Numbered from the stretch's first letter, positions 7,886-16,988 are shown. The stretch is DNA of 64,000 bases from Nocardia speluncae NBRC 108251 (GCF_001613245.1 NZ_BDBZ01000002.1:186001-250000), one strand, 5' to 3'. The notes: a model not told the origin generated them from the sequence alone. Made by a program: numbers and translations.

Positions 7886-8647
7886 ATGGAATCAAAAGTG
7901 GTGGAATCCGCCGCCGCTGCCGTCGCCGATATCTGTTCGGGAGCGACCCTGGCGGTCGGCGGATTCGGGCTGTGCGGTGTCCCGGACTCCCTGATCGCGG
8001 CCATAGCCGAGGGCGAGGCCACCGGCTTCGAGGTGTTCTCCAACAACTGCGGGGTCGACGACTATGGGCTGGGAATCCTGCTGTCCGCCGGCCGGATCGC
8101 CCGGGTGACCGCCTCCTATGTGGGCGAGAACAAGGAATTCGCCCGGCAGTACCTCGGCGGCGAACTCGAAGTCGAACTCCTGCCCCAGGGCACACTCGCC
8201 GAACGACTGCGCGCCGGTGGCGCCGGTATCCCCGCCTTCTACACACCGGCCGGGGTCGGGACACCGATCAGCGAGGGCGGGCTGCCGTGGCGGTACGCGC
8301 CGGACGGGTCGGTCGCGGTCGCTTCACCGCCGAAAGAAGTCCGGGTATTCGGCGGCCGCCGCTACGTGCTCGAGGAGAGCATCGTCTCCGATTACGCCCT
8401 CGTCCACGCTGCCGTCGGCGATACCGACGGCAACCTGGTGTTCGAGAAAACGGCCCTGAACTTCAACCCGCTGGCCGCGATGGCCGGGCGAGTGACCATC
8501 GCCCAGGTCGAGGAACTCGTCGCGCCCGGCGATCTGGCTCCCGCCCACGTGCACCTGCCCGGCGTCTTCGTCCAGCGCATTGTGCACACCGGACCGCAGA
8601 ACAAACGTATCGAGAAGCGCACCGTACGGCAGGAGGCCACCCGATGA
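7886..8647 (+). CDS. 3-oxoacid CoA-transferase subunit A
   Basis: The alpha subunit of a SCOT/PcaIJ-type CoA-transferase, which moves CoA from succinyl-CoA to a 3-oxoacid such as acetoacetate or 3-oxoadipate. The 253-residue protein starts [13 protein letters not shown] and has the family motif GGFGLCGVP at 25-33. The ATG at 7886 is chosen because family members begin at this point; in-frame GTG 7826 and ATG 7868 would add 20 or 6 residues without similarity. It overlaps subunit B by ATGA (8644-8647), so translation is coupled. Which 3-oxoacid is used cannot be told from sequence; no beta-ketoadipate genes are adjacent. Confidence 0.9.
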   Translation: MESKVVESAAAAVADICSGATLAVGGFGLCGVPDSLIAAIAEGEATGFEVFSNNCGVDDYGLGILLSAGRIARVTASYVGENKEFARQYLGGELEVELLPQGTLAERLRAGGAGIPAFYTPAGVGTPISEGGLPWRYAPDGSVAVASPPKEVRVFGGRRYVLEESIVSDYALVHAAVGDTDGNLVFEKTALNFNPLAAMAGRVTIAQVEELVAPGDLAPAHVHLPGVFVQRIVHTGPQNKRIEKRTVRQEATR

Positions 8648-9288
8648 GCTGGACGCGCACCGAAATGGCCGTCCGCGCGGCCCGCGAACTCGTCCCCGGC
8701 GAATACGTCAACCTGGGGATCGGTCTGCCCACCCTGATCCCCAACCACTTGCCCGACGGGGTGACGGTTGTCCTGCACAGCGAGAACGGCATCCTCGGCA
8801 CCGGCCCCTACCCCACTCACGACGCGGTCGACGCCGACCTCATCAACGCCGGAAAGGAAACCGTCACCGTCGAACCCGGTGCCGCGTTCTTCGATTCCGC
8901 GCTGTCGTTCGGCATGATCCGTGGCGGCCATATCGACACCGCAGTCCTGGGCGGTATGCAGGTCTCGCGAACCGGTGACCTGGCCAACTGGATGGTGCCC
9001 GGCGCGATGGTCAAAGGTATGGGCGGCGCGATGGACCTGGTCCACGGTGCCCGTCGCGTCATCGTGCTGATGGAACACACCACACGCGACGGTTCCCCCA
9101 AGATCGTCGACGCCTGCACTCTGCCACTCACCGGACAGGCCGTCGTCCACCGGGTGATCACCGACCTCGCCGTCCTCGATATCGCCGGCGGACAGGTGAT
9201 CCTGCGCGAAACCGCGCCCGGGGTGAGCGTGGCCCAGGTGCGGCAAGCGACCGGAACAACGCTCTCTGTCGAGACCGCTCCGGCCTGA
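8644..9288 (+). CDS. 3-oxoacid CoA-transferase subunit B
   Basis: The 214-residue beta subunit carries the catalytic glutamate Glu47 in the motif SENGILG, the residue that forms the glutamyl-CoA thioester in this family. It also has [12 protein letters not shown] at about 22-33 and GGAMDLV near 124-130. Its size is normal for the family. It is translationally coupled to subunit A and followed by a strong GC hairpin at 9397. Confidence 0.92.
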   Translation: MSWTRTEMAVRAARELVPGEYVNLGIGLPTLIPNHLPDGVTVVLHSENGILGTGPYPTHDAVDADLINAGKETVTVEPGAAFFDSALSFGMIRGGHIDTAVLGGMQVSRTGDLANWMVPGAMVKGMGGAMDLVHGARRVIVLMEHTTRDGSPKIVDACTLPLTGQAVVHRVITDLAVLDIAGGQVILRETAPGVSVAQVRQATGTTLSVETAPA

Positions 9289-9396
9289 CATCCCGCACCA
9301 TCGCTAACCAGCGATGCTCGAACGCTTCGCCTGGCCGGCGATTCCCGTAGAGACCGCTGCGGCCGCTTCACATGTTCGGCGTATGCCATTACTGCG

Positions 9397-9418
9397 GGGG
9401 CCGGACAATACCGGCCCC
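9397..9418. terminator. Bidirectional hairpin terminator
   Basis: GGGGCCGG and CCGGCCCC form a perfect 8-bp stem around ACAATA, followed by TT. It lies between the convergent CoA-transferase and MBL genes and can serve both. Confidence 0.75.
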
Positions 9419-9520
9419 TTCGGGTGTTGCCGGAGTCCGCCGACGAGAGCTATCCCGGTTCCCGCCGACGGCTTGTCGTCGGCTGCCACCGAGGTACCCG
9501 CCGGATGATGAAGTAGCCCC

Positions 9521-10519
9521 TTACCGACGGGCAAAGTGTGCCGGTTCTCCCCCGGGTAGCTGAATGATCAGATCGCGGGCCACGAGGTGCCGCAGGTGCG
9601 CAGCCGCCTCGGACAACGCCATGTTCTTCCCGAGAGGTGAGATCGCCGCCCACGGCTTGTACCATTTCATCCGCTCCGCGACCTCCCACACGGTGATCTG
9701 ATCATCACCGAAGGCGCTGTACAGGTGGTCCAGTCGCTCTTCGTGATGTTTGATCAGGAACGCAGCACGCCCCCCGACGTCCTCGAGGGCGAGTCCGTGG
9801 GCGCCGAGCCCACGCGTGACGTTCATCGATTGCACTCGTCGCAACGACTCGGTGAACTCGGCCAGCGCGTCACGCTCTTCGAGTGGGTAGACGAAACTGC
9901 CGACGTGCGGTGTCGTCTTCTGGAGAATATGGTCGCCGGTGAACATCACGTCGCCGTCCTCCAGGTAGAAGCACACGTGCCCCGGGGTGTGGCCGGGGGT
10001 GTGAACCGCGCGCAGCTCACGGCCGGTGAGCGCGATCCGCTCGTCATCGGCAAGCGTCCGGTCCGGCGCCGAATCGCGGCTCACTCGGGTTTCTTCGTTC
10101 ACGGCGAGCTCGTATGCCGCCACATCGGCGAGAGGTGCACCCGCCTGGGCCAGATTCTGCTTCTGAGCCGCCATCCAGGTCTCGTCTCGGTCCGCCGTCA
10201 TTGCGGTGAACAGATCGTGGTCGGCTTCGTGCATCGCGATCCACGCACCCGAGGCCTCCCGGACACGTCCGCACAGACCGCTGTGGTCCGGGTGGAAGTG
10301 TGTGAGAACGACACCCTCGACGTCGTTCACCGAATGGCCGATTGCCGCCAACCCCGCTGTGAGGCCATCCCACGCGTTGTCGTCGTACCAACCGGCATCG
10401 ATGAGCACGATGCCACCCGGGGATTCCAGCACGTATATCAGCGTATGCCCGAGTGGATTACCTGTGATCGGAACCGGAATGCGGAAGATACCATCGCCCA
10501 CAGAAATCGCGCCGTCCAT
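9521..10519 (-). CDS. MBL-fold metallo-hydrolase with C-terminal winged helix
   Basis: A metallo-beta-lactamase-fold hydrolase of 332 residues. The dinuclear metal site is visible as THFHPDH (73-79), HTPGHTPGH (about 176-184) and FTGDH (about 196-200). A C-terminal region (ITVWEVAERMKW, then LRHLVARDLI) looks like the winged helix seen in LACTB2-like proteins. The substrate is unknown; the family includes thioesterase-like and lactonase enzymes. The ATG at 10519 begins the conserved domain. A GTG at 10627 would add 36 residues and start only 6 bp after the carboxylase stop, which fits an operon, so the longer form cannot be excluded. Confidence 0.85.
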   Translation of the reverse strand: MDGAISVGDGIFRIPVPITGNPLGHTLIYVLESPGGIVLIDAGWYDDNAWDGLTAGLAAIGHSVNDVEGVVLTHFHPDHSGLCGRVREASGAWIAMHEADHDLFTAMTADRDETWMAAQKQNLAQAGAPLADVAAYELAVNEETRVSRDSAPDRTLADDERIALTGRELRAVHTPGHTPGHVCFYLEDGDVMFTGDHILQKTTPHVGSFVYPLEERDALAEFTESLRRVQSMNVTRGLGAHGLALEDVGGRAAFLIKHHEERLDHLYSAFGDDQITVWEVAERMKWYKPWAAISPLGKNMALSEAAAHLRHLVARDLIIQLPGGEPAHFARR

Positions 10520-10633
10520 GAGGTCACCATATTCCTTAGGCAAAGAAAGTACTGCCGGGGGTTCCCGGTAAGCGAGACCACGGGCTGCGTCGACTCTCCC
10601 GGCCGATTTCCTGGACGTGTGTACCACGGCCGT

Positions 10634-12130
10634 TCAGGGAACGATGGCGGAGCGTGTCACGGGTTCCGGCGCCTGTTGTCGCGCAAATATTCCGCGGCGC
10701 AGGGCGGTCAACAGGGCGTCGCGTGTCTCTTCCGGCCGGATGAGCTCGTCGAAACCCATACGTTCGGCGGAGTGGTAGGAGGCCAGTAGTTCCATCTCCC
10801 GCAATTGCGCCGCGATATCCTCGTCCGCGCCCGAGGCCACCCCGAGGGCCGCCGCGCTCATCGCTCCCATGGTCGCGCCGGGGTAGGCGAAGGTCGCTGT
10901 CTGATCGTCGAAACCGATGAGCGACATGACCATCGAGCCGAACCCGTACGCCTTACGCAGTGTGACGTGCAGTTTGATCGTGGTCGCCGTGGTCTGGGCG
11001 ACGAACATCCGGGCGCCCGCGCGCAGCACACCCTCGCGTTCGGATTCACTGCCGGGCAGCATACCGGGATTGTCGGCGAGGAATACCAGTGGCAGGTGGA
11101 AGGAATCCGCCACCGAGATGAAATGTGCGGCTTTGTCGGCGGCTGCGGTATCGATCGAGCCTGCGAGCACCTGCGGCTGGTTGGCGACCACCGCCACCGG
11201 GTGCCCGCCGAGATGGGCCAGGGCACAGACGATCGCGGTGCCGTAGCCGGGTTGGACCTCGAACCAGTCGGGGGTGTCGAATACGGTGTCGAGGACAGCC
11301 CGGATGTCATAGGTGTTGCGGTTGTCCCGCGCGATGATGTCCAGCAGTTCCGGGGTCGGCCGCGGTTCGGTGGAATCGTCGGAGAGCAGTGCGGGCGGAT
11401 ACGACCACGCGCTGGACGGGAAATAGGACAGATACCGCCGGATATCGTCGAGTGCGTCCTCGTCGTTGTCGGCCAGGTTGTGGATCAGGCCGCTCGGCAC
11501 CGCTACGCCGGGGCCGCCGAGGTCCTCTTTGCTGATGTCCTCACCTGTCGATTCCCGGACTACCGGCGGGCCCGCGGTGAAAATGGCGCCCTGCCGGCTC
11601 ATGATCGCGAAATCCGATACCGGGGCGATGAGCGCACCGTGACCGGCCGAGGCGCCGAGCACCCCGGTGACCATCGGCACCCGGCCCGAGCACCGAGCCT
11701 GGGCGAGCAGGTCGGTGGGGGTCCGTCCATAGTGTGCGCCGGTGGGCCGGAATCCCGCGCCCTCCAGCAGCATCACCAGCGGGACCTTGTTTCGTACGGC
11801 GAGTTCGGCCAGGCGATACCGTTTGGCGTTGCTGCCCGGCGCGATGGTTCCCGCCACGGTGGTGAAATCTTCCGCGCCGACCATGACCGGCGCTCCATCG
11901 ATCAGGCCCGAGCCGGTAACGACGGCGTCGGCGGCGATCTCACCGCCGACCAGCGAGCCGAACTCCTGGAACGTCCCCGGGTCGAGCAGGTGTGTGATCC
12001 GCTCCCGCGCCGTCAGCTTCCCCTTCGCCCGGTGTTCGGCCACTCGTTCGGGACCACCCATGGCCGCCGACCGCGCCCGGCGGACGTCGAGATCCTCGAG
12101 CGTTTCCTTCCAGCCTCGCGCATTCGTCAT
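10634..12130 (-). CDS. Acyl-CoA carboxylase carboxyltransferase (beta) subunit
   Basis: 498 residues of the propionyl/acetyl/methylcrotonyl-CoA carboxylase beta-subunit family, which transfers CO2 from carboxybiotin to an acyl-CoA. Visible are the N-terminal GKLTARERITHLLDPGTF, the oxyanion-type glycine segments GASAGHGALIAPVSDFAIM, and FLADNPGMLPG with AYGFGSMVM in the C-terminal crotonase half. The ATG at 12130 follows GAGAGGGA. No biotin carboxylase/BCCP gene is adjacent, so the alpha chain must come from elsewhere. The MBL hydrolase follows on the same strand. The acyl substrate is unknown. Confidence 0.9.
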   Translation of the reverse strand: MTNARGWKETLEDLDVRRARSAAMGGPERVAEHRAKGKLTARERITHLLDPGTFQEFGSLVGGEIAADAVVTGSGLIDGAPVMVGAEDFTTVAGTIAPGSNAKRYRLAELAVRNKVPLVMLLEGAGFRPTGAHYGRTPTDLLAQARCSGRVPMVTGVLGASAGHGALIAPVSDFAIMSRQGAIFTAGPPVVRESTGEDISKEDLGGPGVAVPSGLIHNLADNDEDALDDIRRYLSYFPSSAWSYPPALLSDDSTEPRPTPELLDIIARDNRNTYDIRAVLDTVFDTPDWFEVQPGYGTAIVCALAHLGGHPVAVVANQPQVLAGSIDTAAADKAAHFISVADSFHLPLVFLADNPGMLPGSESEREGVLRAGARMFVAQTTATTIKLHVTLRKAYGFGSMVMSLIGFDDQTATFAYPGATMGAMSAAALGVASGADEDIAAQLREMELLASYHSAERMGFDELIRPEETRDALLTALRRGIFARQQAPEPVTRSAIVP

Positions 12131-12586
12131 TCGTGTCCCTCTCAGCGCAGTGGTCGGCTCATCGCAGCAGGTTGTGATCGGCGGATACGGGTTCGATCCG
12201 CATCGTCGCGGCTGTACCAGGCGGCCCGCACTCGTTGCCAGTAGATCACCCAGCACCCGTCCGGCAGTATGGATCGGTCGCAATGTCCCATCCCGCGGAA
12301 TCGACGGCCTCGTTGTGCCGGCAACTGTGCATGGCACCGCCTATCGGTCACGACCGGCCGCGACTAGCAATTCGCTACGTACCGCGGACGCCACCTGCGG
12401 CGGTGCCGCCACTCCGGACGGCCGAGTGTTCATACGCTGGACCAACTGCGCGCCCGGCTGTACGAACAGGCGACCCCGGGCAGATGTTCGGCGCCACACC
12501 GGATACGCCTTCGACTCCCCGGGCAGCATGCTCGGCACCACACCGGATAATTCGCTTTTCAAACACCGAATTAATACAGTGATCCT
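12131..12586. other. Divergent intergenic region, possible small ORF
   Basis: This 456-bp stretch separates the carboxylase from nsrR. A minus-strand frame, 12142-12351 (69 codons), ends 11 bp before the carboxylase ATG. It contains a Trp/Tyr-rich segment WVIYWQRVRAAWYSRDDADR, which looks more protein-like than its Arg-rich first part. About 74% of third positions are G/C, below the neighbours. It could be a small leader gene or chance. The nsrR promoter lies near 12545-12586. Confidence 0.3.
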
Positions 12587-13030
12587 GTGCAACTGTCCCG
12601 CTTCAGCGATCTCGGCCTGCGGGTGATGATGCGCCTGGCTGTCAGCGGGGCCGCGGCCGAACGGGTCACCGTCAAACTCGTCGCCCGCCAGGTGAACGCG
12701 TCGGAACACTACATCGCGAAAGCGGTGACGAAACTTGCCGAACTGGGCCTGGTGGATTCCCACCGCGGCCGCACCGGGGGCATCTTCCTCACCGAGCGCG
12801 GGCGCACGGCCACCGTCGGTCGGATCGTGCGCGGGCTCGAGGGGCAGGGCGAGGTCGTGGAATGCACGGGCGCCACCCCTTGCCCACTGGCCTCGGCCTG
12901 CCGGCTGCGGCATATGCTGGCCGACGCCCAGGAGAGTTTCTACCGGAATCTGGACCAGTACACTCTCGGCGATCTGATCGACAGCCGGACGGTGCAATTA
13001 CTGCATATGCCGGACTTTCCGGAACGTTAG
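12587..13030 (+). CDS. nsrR: NsrR-type nitric-oxide-sensing Rrf2 repressor
   Basis: 147 residues. An Rrf2 winged helix occupies the N-terminal half (LVARQVNASEHYIAKAVTKL as recognition region). Three cysteines, Cys93, Cys99 and Cys105, are spaced C-x5-C-x5-C (ECTGATPCPLASAC). This is the arrangement that holds the NO-reactive [4Fe-4S] cluster in Streptomyces NsrR. The start is a GTG directly at MQLSRFSDLGLR, the usual family N-terminus. The next gene encodes a flavohemoglobin, the classic NsrR target. I could not confidently place an NsrR operator. Confidence 0.92.
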   Translation: MQLSRFSDLGLRVMMRLAVSGAAAERVTVKLVARQVNASEHYIAKAVTKLAELGLVDSHRGRTGGIFLTERGRTATVGRIVRGLEGQGEVVECTGATPCPLASACRLRHMLADAQESFYRNLDQYTLGDLIDSRTVQLLHMPDFPER

Positions 13031-13350
13031 ATAATCTTCGCCGTGATATATCGGCGCGGCGATGCACAGATATCGTTTTCGCCGGCGAGTATCTTCACCT
13101 CCACCGGAAATCAATTCACCCTCCTTTTCTGCGCTTTCCGCTGAGGTCGCAATCACCCTGTGGTTCATGCACTTCCACGGCAGTCTCGCCTACTTCGCCC
13201 ACATCGGACGCCCACTGTGGCGCCTACAACATATTCCGCACGACGGTGGGTAATTCAGTTCACGCCGTCGAGACCTATTTTCCCCCACGGAATTGGATAC
13301 CGTGTTGTCGTGGCATTCGAGCCGCATTTCAGCTCGTCGAGGAGAACAGC
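13031..13350. promoter_or_regulatory. nsrR-hmp intergenic region
   Basis: The 320-bp interval before the flavohemoglobin gene has no gene of its own. It is locally AT-richer than its surroundings (for example 13041-13080 and 13225-13285), as expected for a promoter. The hmp ATG has a good GAGGAGAA ribosome site. No clear NsrR box was identified. Confidence 0.4.
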
Positions 13351-14589
13351 ATGACAACCGTCGCGATATCGGCACCGGACCTTCCCGCAGAATTGGAGGC
13401 GCACCACGCCGATGTGGTCCGCGCGACCCTTCCGGTGATCGCTGCGCGTATCGACGACATCACCGCCCTGTTCTACGAGAAGTTGTTCGCTGCCCACCCT
13501 GATCTGCTCGCCGGCCTGTTCAACCGCGGGAACCAGGCCCACGGCGCACAGCAGCGGGCGCTGGCCGCATCGATAGCCACGTTCGCCACCCATCTGGTGG
13601 ATCCCGCCCTGCCGCATCCGCGGGAAATGCTCGCCCGGATCGGGCACAAGCATGCTTCCCTGGGCATCGTGGCCGAGCAGTACCCGGTGGTGCACGAACA
13701 TTTGTTCGCCGCGATCGTCGATGTGCTGGGCACTGAAACGGTCACCGCGGAAATCGCCGCCGCATGGGATCGCGTCTACTGGCTGATGGCCGACACTCTG
13801 ATCGAGTTCGAACGTGGGCTCTATTTCGAGGCCGGGGTGGCGCCCGGCGACGTTTTCCGCGAGACGGTGGTCACCGAACGTATCAACGACCCGTCCGGAG
13901 TGGTCACCTTCGTCGTGGAATCCACGGACCCCGCTCGCTCGCTGCCGGAATTCCTTCCCGGGCAGTACGTTTCCGTCGGCGCGGAGCTTCCTGACGGGGC
14001 GCGGCAGCTGCGGCAGTACAGCCTGGTCCGGGCGCCGCACGACGGGCGGCTCGCCTTCGCCGTACGTCCGGTGGCCGCCACCGCGGACCAGCCCGCGGGG
14101 GAGGTGTCGAACCACCTGACGGCCAATATCTCGGTGGGCGACAAGCTGGCGATCACCCTGCCGTTCGGCGACCTCACCGCCGACCCCGCGGCGGCCACAC
14201 CGCTGGTGCTGATCTCGGCCGGAATCGGTATCACGCCGATGGTCGGGATCCTCGAACACCTCGCCGCCGCCACCTCCCGGCGGGAAGTGCTCGTCGCGCA
14301 TGCCGACCGCAACACCGCCACCCACCCGTTGCGGGCGGTGCAGGCCGACCTCATGGAAGCGCTCCCGAACGCCACCCTCGAACTCTGGTACGAACAGCCC
14401 GCCGGCCACGGCCGGCCCGGCACACTCACCGTGGCCGATCTCGACCTACCCGCGGACGCCGATTACTACTTCTGCGGCGGTGCAGGGTTCCTCCGGTCGG
14501 TACGCGCCCAGCTGACCGCCGCGGGAGTTGCGCCGACCCGCATGCATTTCGAACTCTTCAGCCCCGACGACTGGCTGTTGCCCGAATGA
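13351..14589 (+). CDS. hmp: Flavohemoglobin, nitric oxide dioxygenase
   Basis: 412 residues converting NO and O2 to nitrate with NAD(P)H. The N-terminal globin domain has the proximal haem histidine His101 in GHKHASLGI. The ferredoxin-reductase half has the FAD motif RQYSL and the nucleotide-binding ISAGIGITPM, ending in FELFSPDD. Domain order and length are those of bacterial Hmp. The ATG at 13351 is preceded by GAGGAGAACAGC; an open frame upstream to 12862 is not globin-like and overlaps nsrR. Control by the adjacent NsrR is strongly implied. A GC hairpin follows the stop. Confidence 0.93.
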   Translation: MTTVAISAPDLPAELEAHHADVVRATLPVIAARIDDITALFYEKLFAAHPDLLAGLFNRGNQAHGAQQRALAASIATFATHLVDPALPHPREMLARIGHKHASLGIVAEQYPVVHEHLFAAIVDVLGTETVTAEIAAAWDRVYWLMADTLIEFERGLYFEAGVAPGDVFRETVVTERINDPSGVVTFVVESTDPARSLPEFLPGQYVSVGAELPDGARQLRQYSLVRAPHDGRLAFAVRPVAATADQPAGEVSNHLTANISVGDKLAITLPFGDLTADPAAATPLVLISAGIGITPMVGILEHLAAATSRREVLVAHADRNTATHPLRAVQADLMEALPNATLELWYEQPAGHGRPGTLTVADLDLPADADYYFCGGAGFLRSVRAQLTAAGVAPTRMHFELFSPDDWLLPE

Positions 14590-14607
14590 GGGCGGCCGGA
14601 GCCGCCC
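14590..14607 (+). terminator. Hairpin after hmp
   Basis: GGGCGGC and GCCGCCC form a 7-bp stem around CGGA, starting at the first base after the hmp stop. There is no U-tract. Confidence 0.65.
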
Positions 14608-14736
14608 GTGGCGCGGGTCAAGATTCCGCGGAAAAGGGTCAAGAAGTCGTCAGGAGCGAGTTCGCCGGGAAGCGACGGGCGTAGTCCTGAGGTCGACCCC
14701 GCATACGGAACGGCGGGGACACACCAGGAGCACATC

Positions 14737-16080
14737 GTGACCTTGCTCGACATGATCCCGTCTCTCCAACCGGGAATCCCGCCCCGGCTGAGCCCGGGGA
14801 TCTGGCCGCGCGACGCCCGCTACGACAGCGAAGGCAGGATCACCCTCGGCCGCGTGGCGGTCACCGATATCGCGGACCGGTACGGAACCCCCGCCTATGT
14901 ACTGGATGAAGCGGAAGTCCGGGCGCGCTGCCGCGCGTACCGGAAGGCGTTTCCCCGCGCCCGGATCTACTACGCGGGTAAGGCGCTGCTTACGAAAGCC
15001 GTCGCCGAATGGGTGAGCGCCGAAGGGCTTTCGATCGACGTCTGCTCCACGGGCGAACTGGCCGTGGCTCTGACGGCGGGTGTGGACCCGCAGCGCATCA
15101 TCCTGCACGGCACCGGGAAATCGCGCGATGAGCTCGAAGCCGGCGTCCGCGCCGGGGTGGGGCGTATCGTCATCGATTCGCTGTCCGAGATCGCGCTGCT
15201 GTCCACCCAGCTGAACCGGCCGCAGGCGGTGCTGCTGCGGCTCACACCCGGTATCGACGTGCACGGGCATCCGGCCGTCCGCACCGGCGTCCTGGACCAG
15301 AAGTTCGGTCTTCCGCTCGGTAGTGCGGACGCGGCCGAAGCGGTCCGGCGGATCCTGGAGCAACCGCTGCTGCAGCTGGCCGGCCTGCACTGTCATCTCG
15401 GGTCGCAGATCTACGATCCGGACCACTACGGTGAGGCGGTCCGCCGTTTGATCGCGGAAATGGCCTGGATCCGCCGCGATCACGGGCATCTGATCACCGA
15501 ACTGGACGTGGGCGGTGGCCATGCGGTGGCCTATCGGCCCGGTGACGCCGAGCTCAACGTGGCCGAACTCGCCGATATCCTCGACGACGCGCTCGACGCG
15601 GCCTGCGCCCGCCACCGCTTCCCACGACCGGTCCTGGCCATGGAGCCCGGCCGGGCGATCGTCGCGCGGGCCGGGGTCACCCTCTATCGCGTCATGTCGG
15701 TCAAACAGGTCGAGGGGGCGAGCACATTCGTCACCGTCGACGGCGGGATGAACGACAATCTGCGGGTCGCGTTGTACGGCGCGCATTACGAAGCCGTCGT
15801 GGCGAACCGCCGGCCGCACGGTCCGCAGCGGACGGTGACCGTGGCCGGCCGCTATTGCGAAGCGGGCGATATCCTCGCCCGCGATATCCGGTTACCCGTC
15901 GACCTGCACCCCGGTGATCTCCTGGCGGTGCCCTGTACGGGCGCCTACCACCACAGCCTGTCGGCCTCCTACAACTGCGTCGGCAGGCCGCCGGTCATCG
16001 CCGTGCGTGACGGTTACGCCCGGGAACTCGTCCGCCGCGAAACCATCGCTGACCTGCTGGCTCGCGATATCGGCGGATGA
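14737..16080 (+). CDS. Diaminopimelate decarboxylase-like PLP enzyme
   Basis: 447 residues of the fold-III group IV decarboxylases, which includes LysA, the last enzyme of lysine synthesis. The PLP lysine is Lys82 in YYAGKALL. Other motifs are DVCSTGEL, GLHCHLGSQI, the glycine-rich DVGGGHAVAY, EPGRAIVARAG and the substrate-site GRYCEAGD that LysA shares. The GTG at 14737 is chosen because CCAGGAG precedes it; the frame is open to 14608 but the extra part is basic and unrelated. The usual lysA context (argS, thrA) is absent, so this may be an accessory copy. HGTGKS replaces the common HGNNKS. Another amino-acid substrate is possible. Confidence 0.85.
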   Translation: MTLLDMIPSLQPGIPPRLSPGIWPRDARYDSEGRITLGRVAVTDIADRYGTPAYVLDEAEVRARCRAYRKAFPRARIYYAGKALLTKAVAEWVSAEGLSIDVCSTGELAVALTAGVDPQRIILHGTGKSRDELEAGVRAGVGRIVIDSLSEIALLSTQLNRPQAVLLRLTPGIDVHGHPAVRTGVLDQKFGLPLGSADAAEAVRRILEQPLLQLAGLHCHLGSQIYDPDHYGEAVRRLIAEMAWIRRDHGHLITELDVGGGHAVAYRPGDAELNVAELADILDDALDAACARHRFPRPVLAMEPGRAIVARAGVTLYRVMSVKQVEGASTFVTVDGGMNDNLRVALYGAHYEAVVANRRPHGPQRTVTVAGRYCEAGDILARDIRLPVDLHPGDLLAVPCTGAYHHSLSASYNCVGRPPVIAVRDGYARELVRRETIADLLARDIGG

Positions 16081-16263
16081 ATCCGCGCCGGAGGACAGGC
16101 GACACCGCGTGCGCGAGGTTCGGTGGCGCCGGTGTGCCGGTCCCCGGTCGGGAATGCACACCCGGTCGTTCCACAGATCCCGAGCGGCGTCTCCCGCCGG
16201 CGAGGGCGGCGGTCGGCCGGCGGGGCCGGGGGCAGAAGCGGGCGGCGGTGGCCAATGCTGCCG

Positions 16264-16371
16264 GAAGGGTTCCGCGATCGCCTCATGGACGTATATCCGT
16301 TCCACGGTGACACAGGCCTGCCCGGAGCACGGCGACCGCTGGGCCGAAACCGATCCCGTCAAGGTGTCGCC
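16264..16371 (-). pseudogene. Aldehyde dehydrogenase remnant
   Basis: A minus-strand frame reads GQACVTVERIYVHEAIAEPF at 16264-16323, which matches the region just before and after the catalytic cysteine of succinate-semialdehyde-type aldehyde dehydrogenases. It is preceded by TLTGSVSAQ (about 16345-16371), resembling the earlier FTGS nucleotide-site motif, so about 40-50 codons between them seem deleted. Downstream the frame dissolves into Pro/Arg-rich sequence. The fragment abuts the 3' end of the TetR gene. It is a decayed gene, not functional. Confidence 0.65.
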
Positions 16372-16988
16372 GGCCCGGGATCGGGGCGTAACGCGGCCAG
16401 GGCGAGGCGGGCGTAGCGGCGCCATACCTCGGGGTCGCGGATATCGAGGTCGATGAGCGCGCGGGCGACACCGGATACCAGGATCTGCACATCCATCCCG
16501 GTGGCGTCCGCGCGCAGACTGCCCTGCCCACGCCCCAGTGTCAGAAGCTCCTCGAGCCGGTCCCCCAGGCGTTGGTCGAGTCCTTCCAAACCGCTGAGCA
16601 CCTCGATCATCAACCGGTCCTGGGCCAGGCGGGTGGTGACCTGTTCCAGCAGATCCTCGAGCGCGCGGTAGGCGTCGTCGCGCGCCGCCGCGACCGCCGC
16701 GCCGGCGAGTTCGTGGAACCACTCGATATGTTGCTGCGCCAGGGCCCGCACCAGGTCGGCCTTGGTCGGGTAGCTGCGGTAAACGGTGGCCTTGCCGACT
16801 CCGGCCCGGGCCGCGACCTGCGGGATGGTGGCGCCGATACCGTGCTCGGTGAACACTTCCCGTGCCGCGGCCAGGACCCGCTCGTGGTTCAGCCGGGCAT
16901 CCGCCCGGCGCCCCGCCCAGTTCTGCGCGTCGTCGTTCTGCGCGTCGTCGCGCGTGGCGTCCGGCTGCGCTGCCGTCCTACCGGTCAT
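16359..16988 (-). CDS. TetR-family regulator of the MmpL gene
   Basis: 209 residues. A disordered N-terminus contains a duplicated DDAQN, then a TetR HTH (AAREVFTEHGIGATIPQVAA, then GKATVYRSYPTKADL) and a helical ligand domain. It is transcribed divergently from the MMPL transporter. The intergenic region has a perfect GTGGACCC-type palindrome and a second half-matched copy, so it most likely represses the transporter and itself. The ATG at 16988 is used; an upstream frame extends to 17210 across the operators and is not credible. Confidence 0.88.
   Translation of the reverse strand: MTGRTAAQPDATRDDAQNDDAQNWAGRRADARLNHERVLAAAREVFTEHGIGATIPQVAARAGVGKATVYRSYPTKADLVRALAQQHIEWFHELAGAAVAAARDDAYRALEDLLEQVTTRLAQDRLMIEVLSGLEGLDQRLGDRLEELLTLGRGQGSLRADATGMDVQILVSGVARALIDLDIRDPEVWRRYARLALAALRPDPGPATP
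16921..16950. repeat. Two exact 15-bp tandem copies
   Basis: TTCTGCGCGTCGTCG occurs twice head to tail. On the minus strand it encodes DDAQN-DDAQN in the flexible N-terminus of the TetR protein. The repeat keeps frame, so copy-number change would lengthen or shorten the tail without breaking the gene. Confidence 0.9.

Noticed and set aside
10805-12244. 479-codon plus-strand ORF antisense to the carboxyltransferase
   Set aside because: It mirrors a well-recognised gene, has Arg/Gly-rich composition and no family motifs. High-GC genes often create such long antisense frames.
12862-13350. N-terminal extension of the flavohemoglobin
   Set aside because: It overlaps nsrR in another frame and has no globin similarity; ATG 13351 has a GAGGAGAA site.
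13031-13350. NsrR operator
   Set aside because: AT-rich half-sites exist, but none forms a convincing dyad close to the known consensus.
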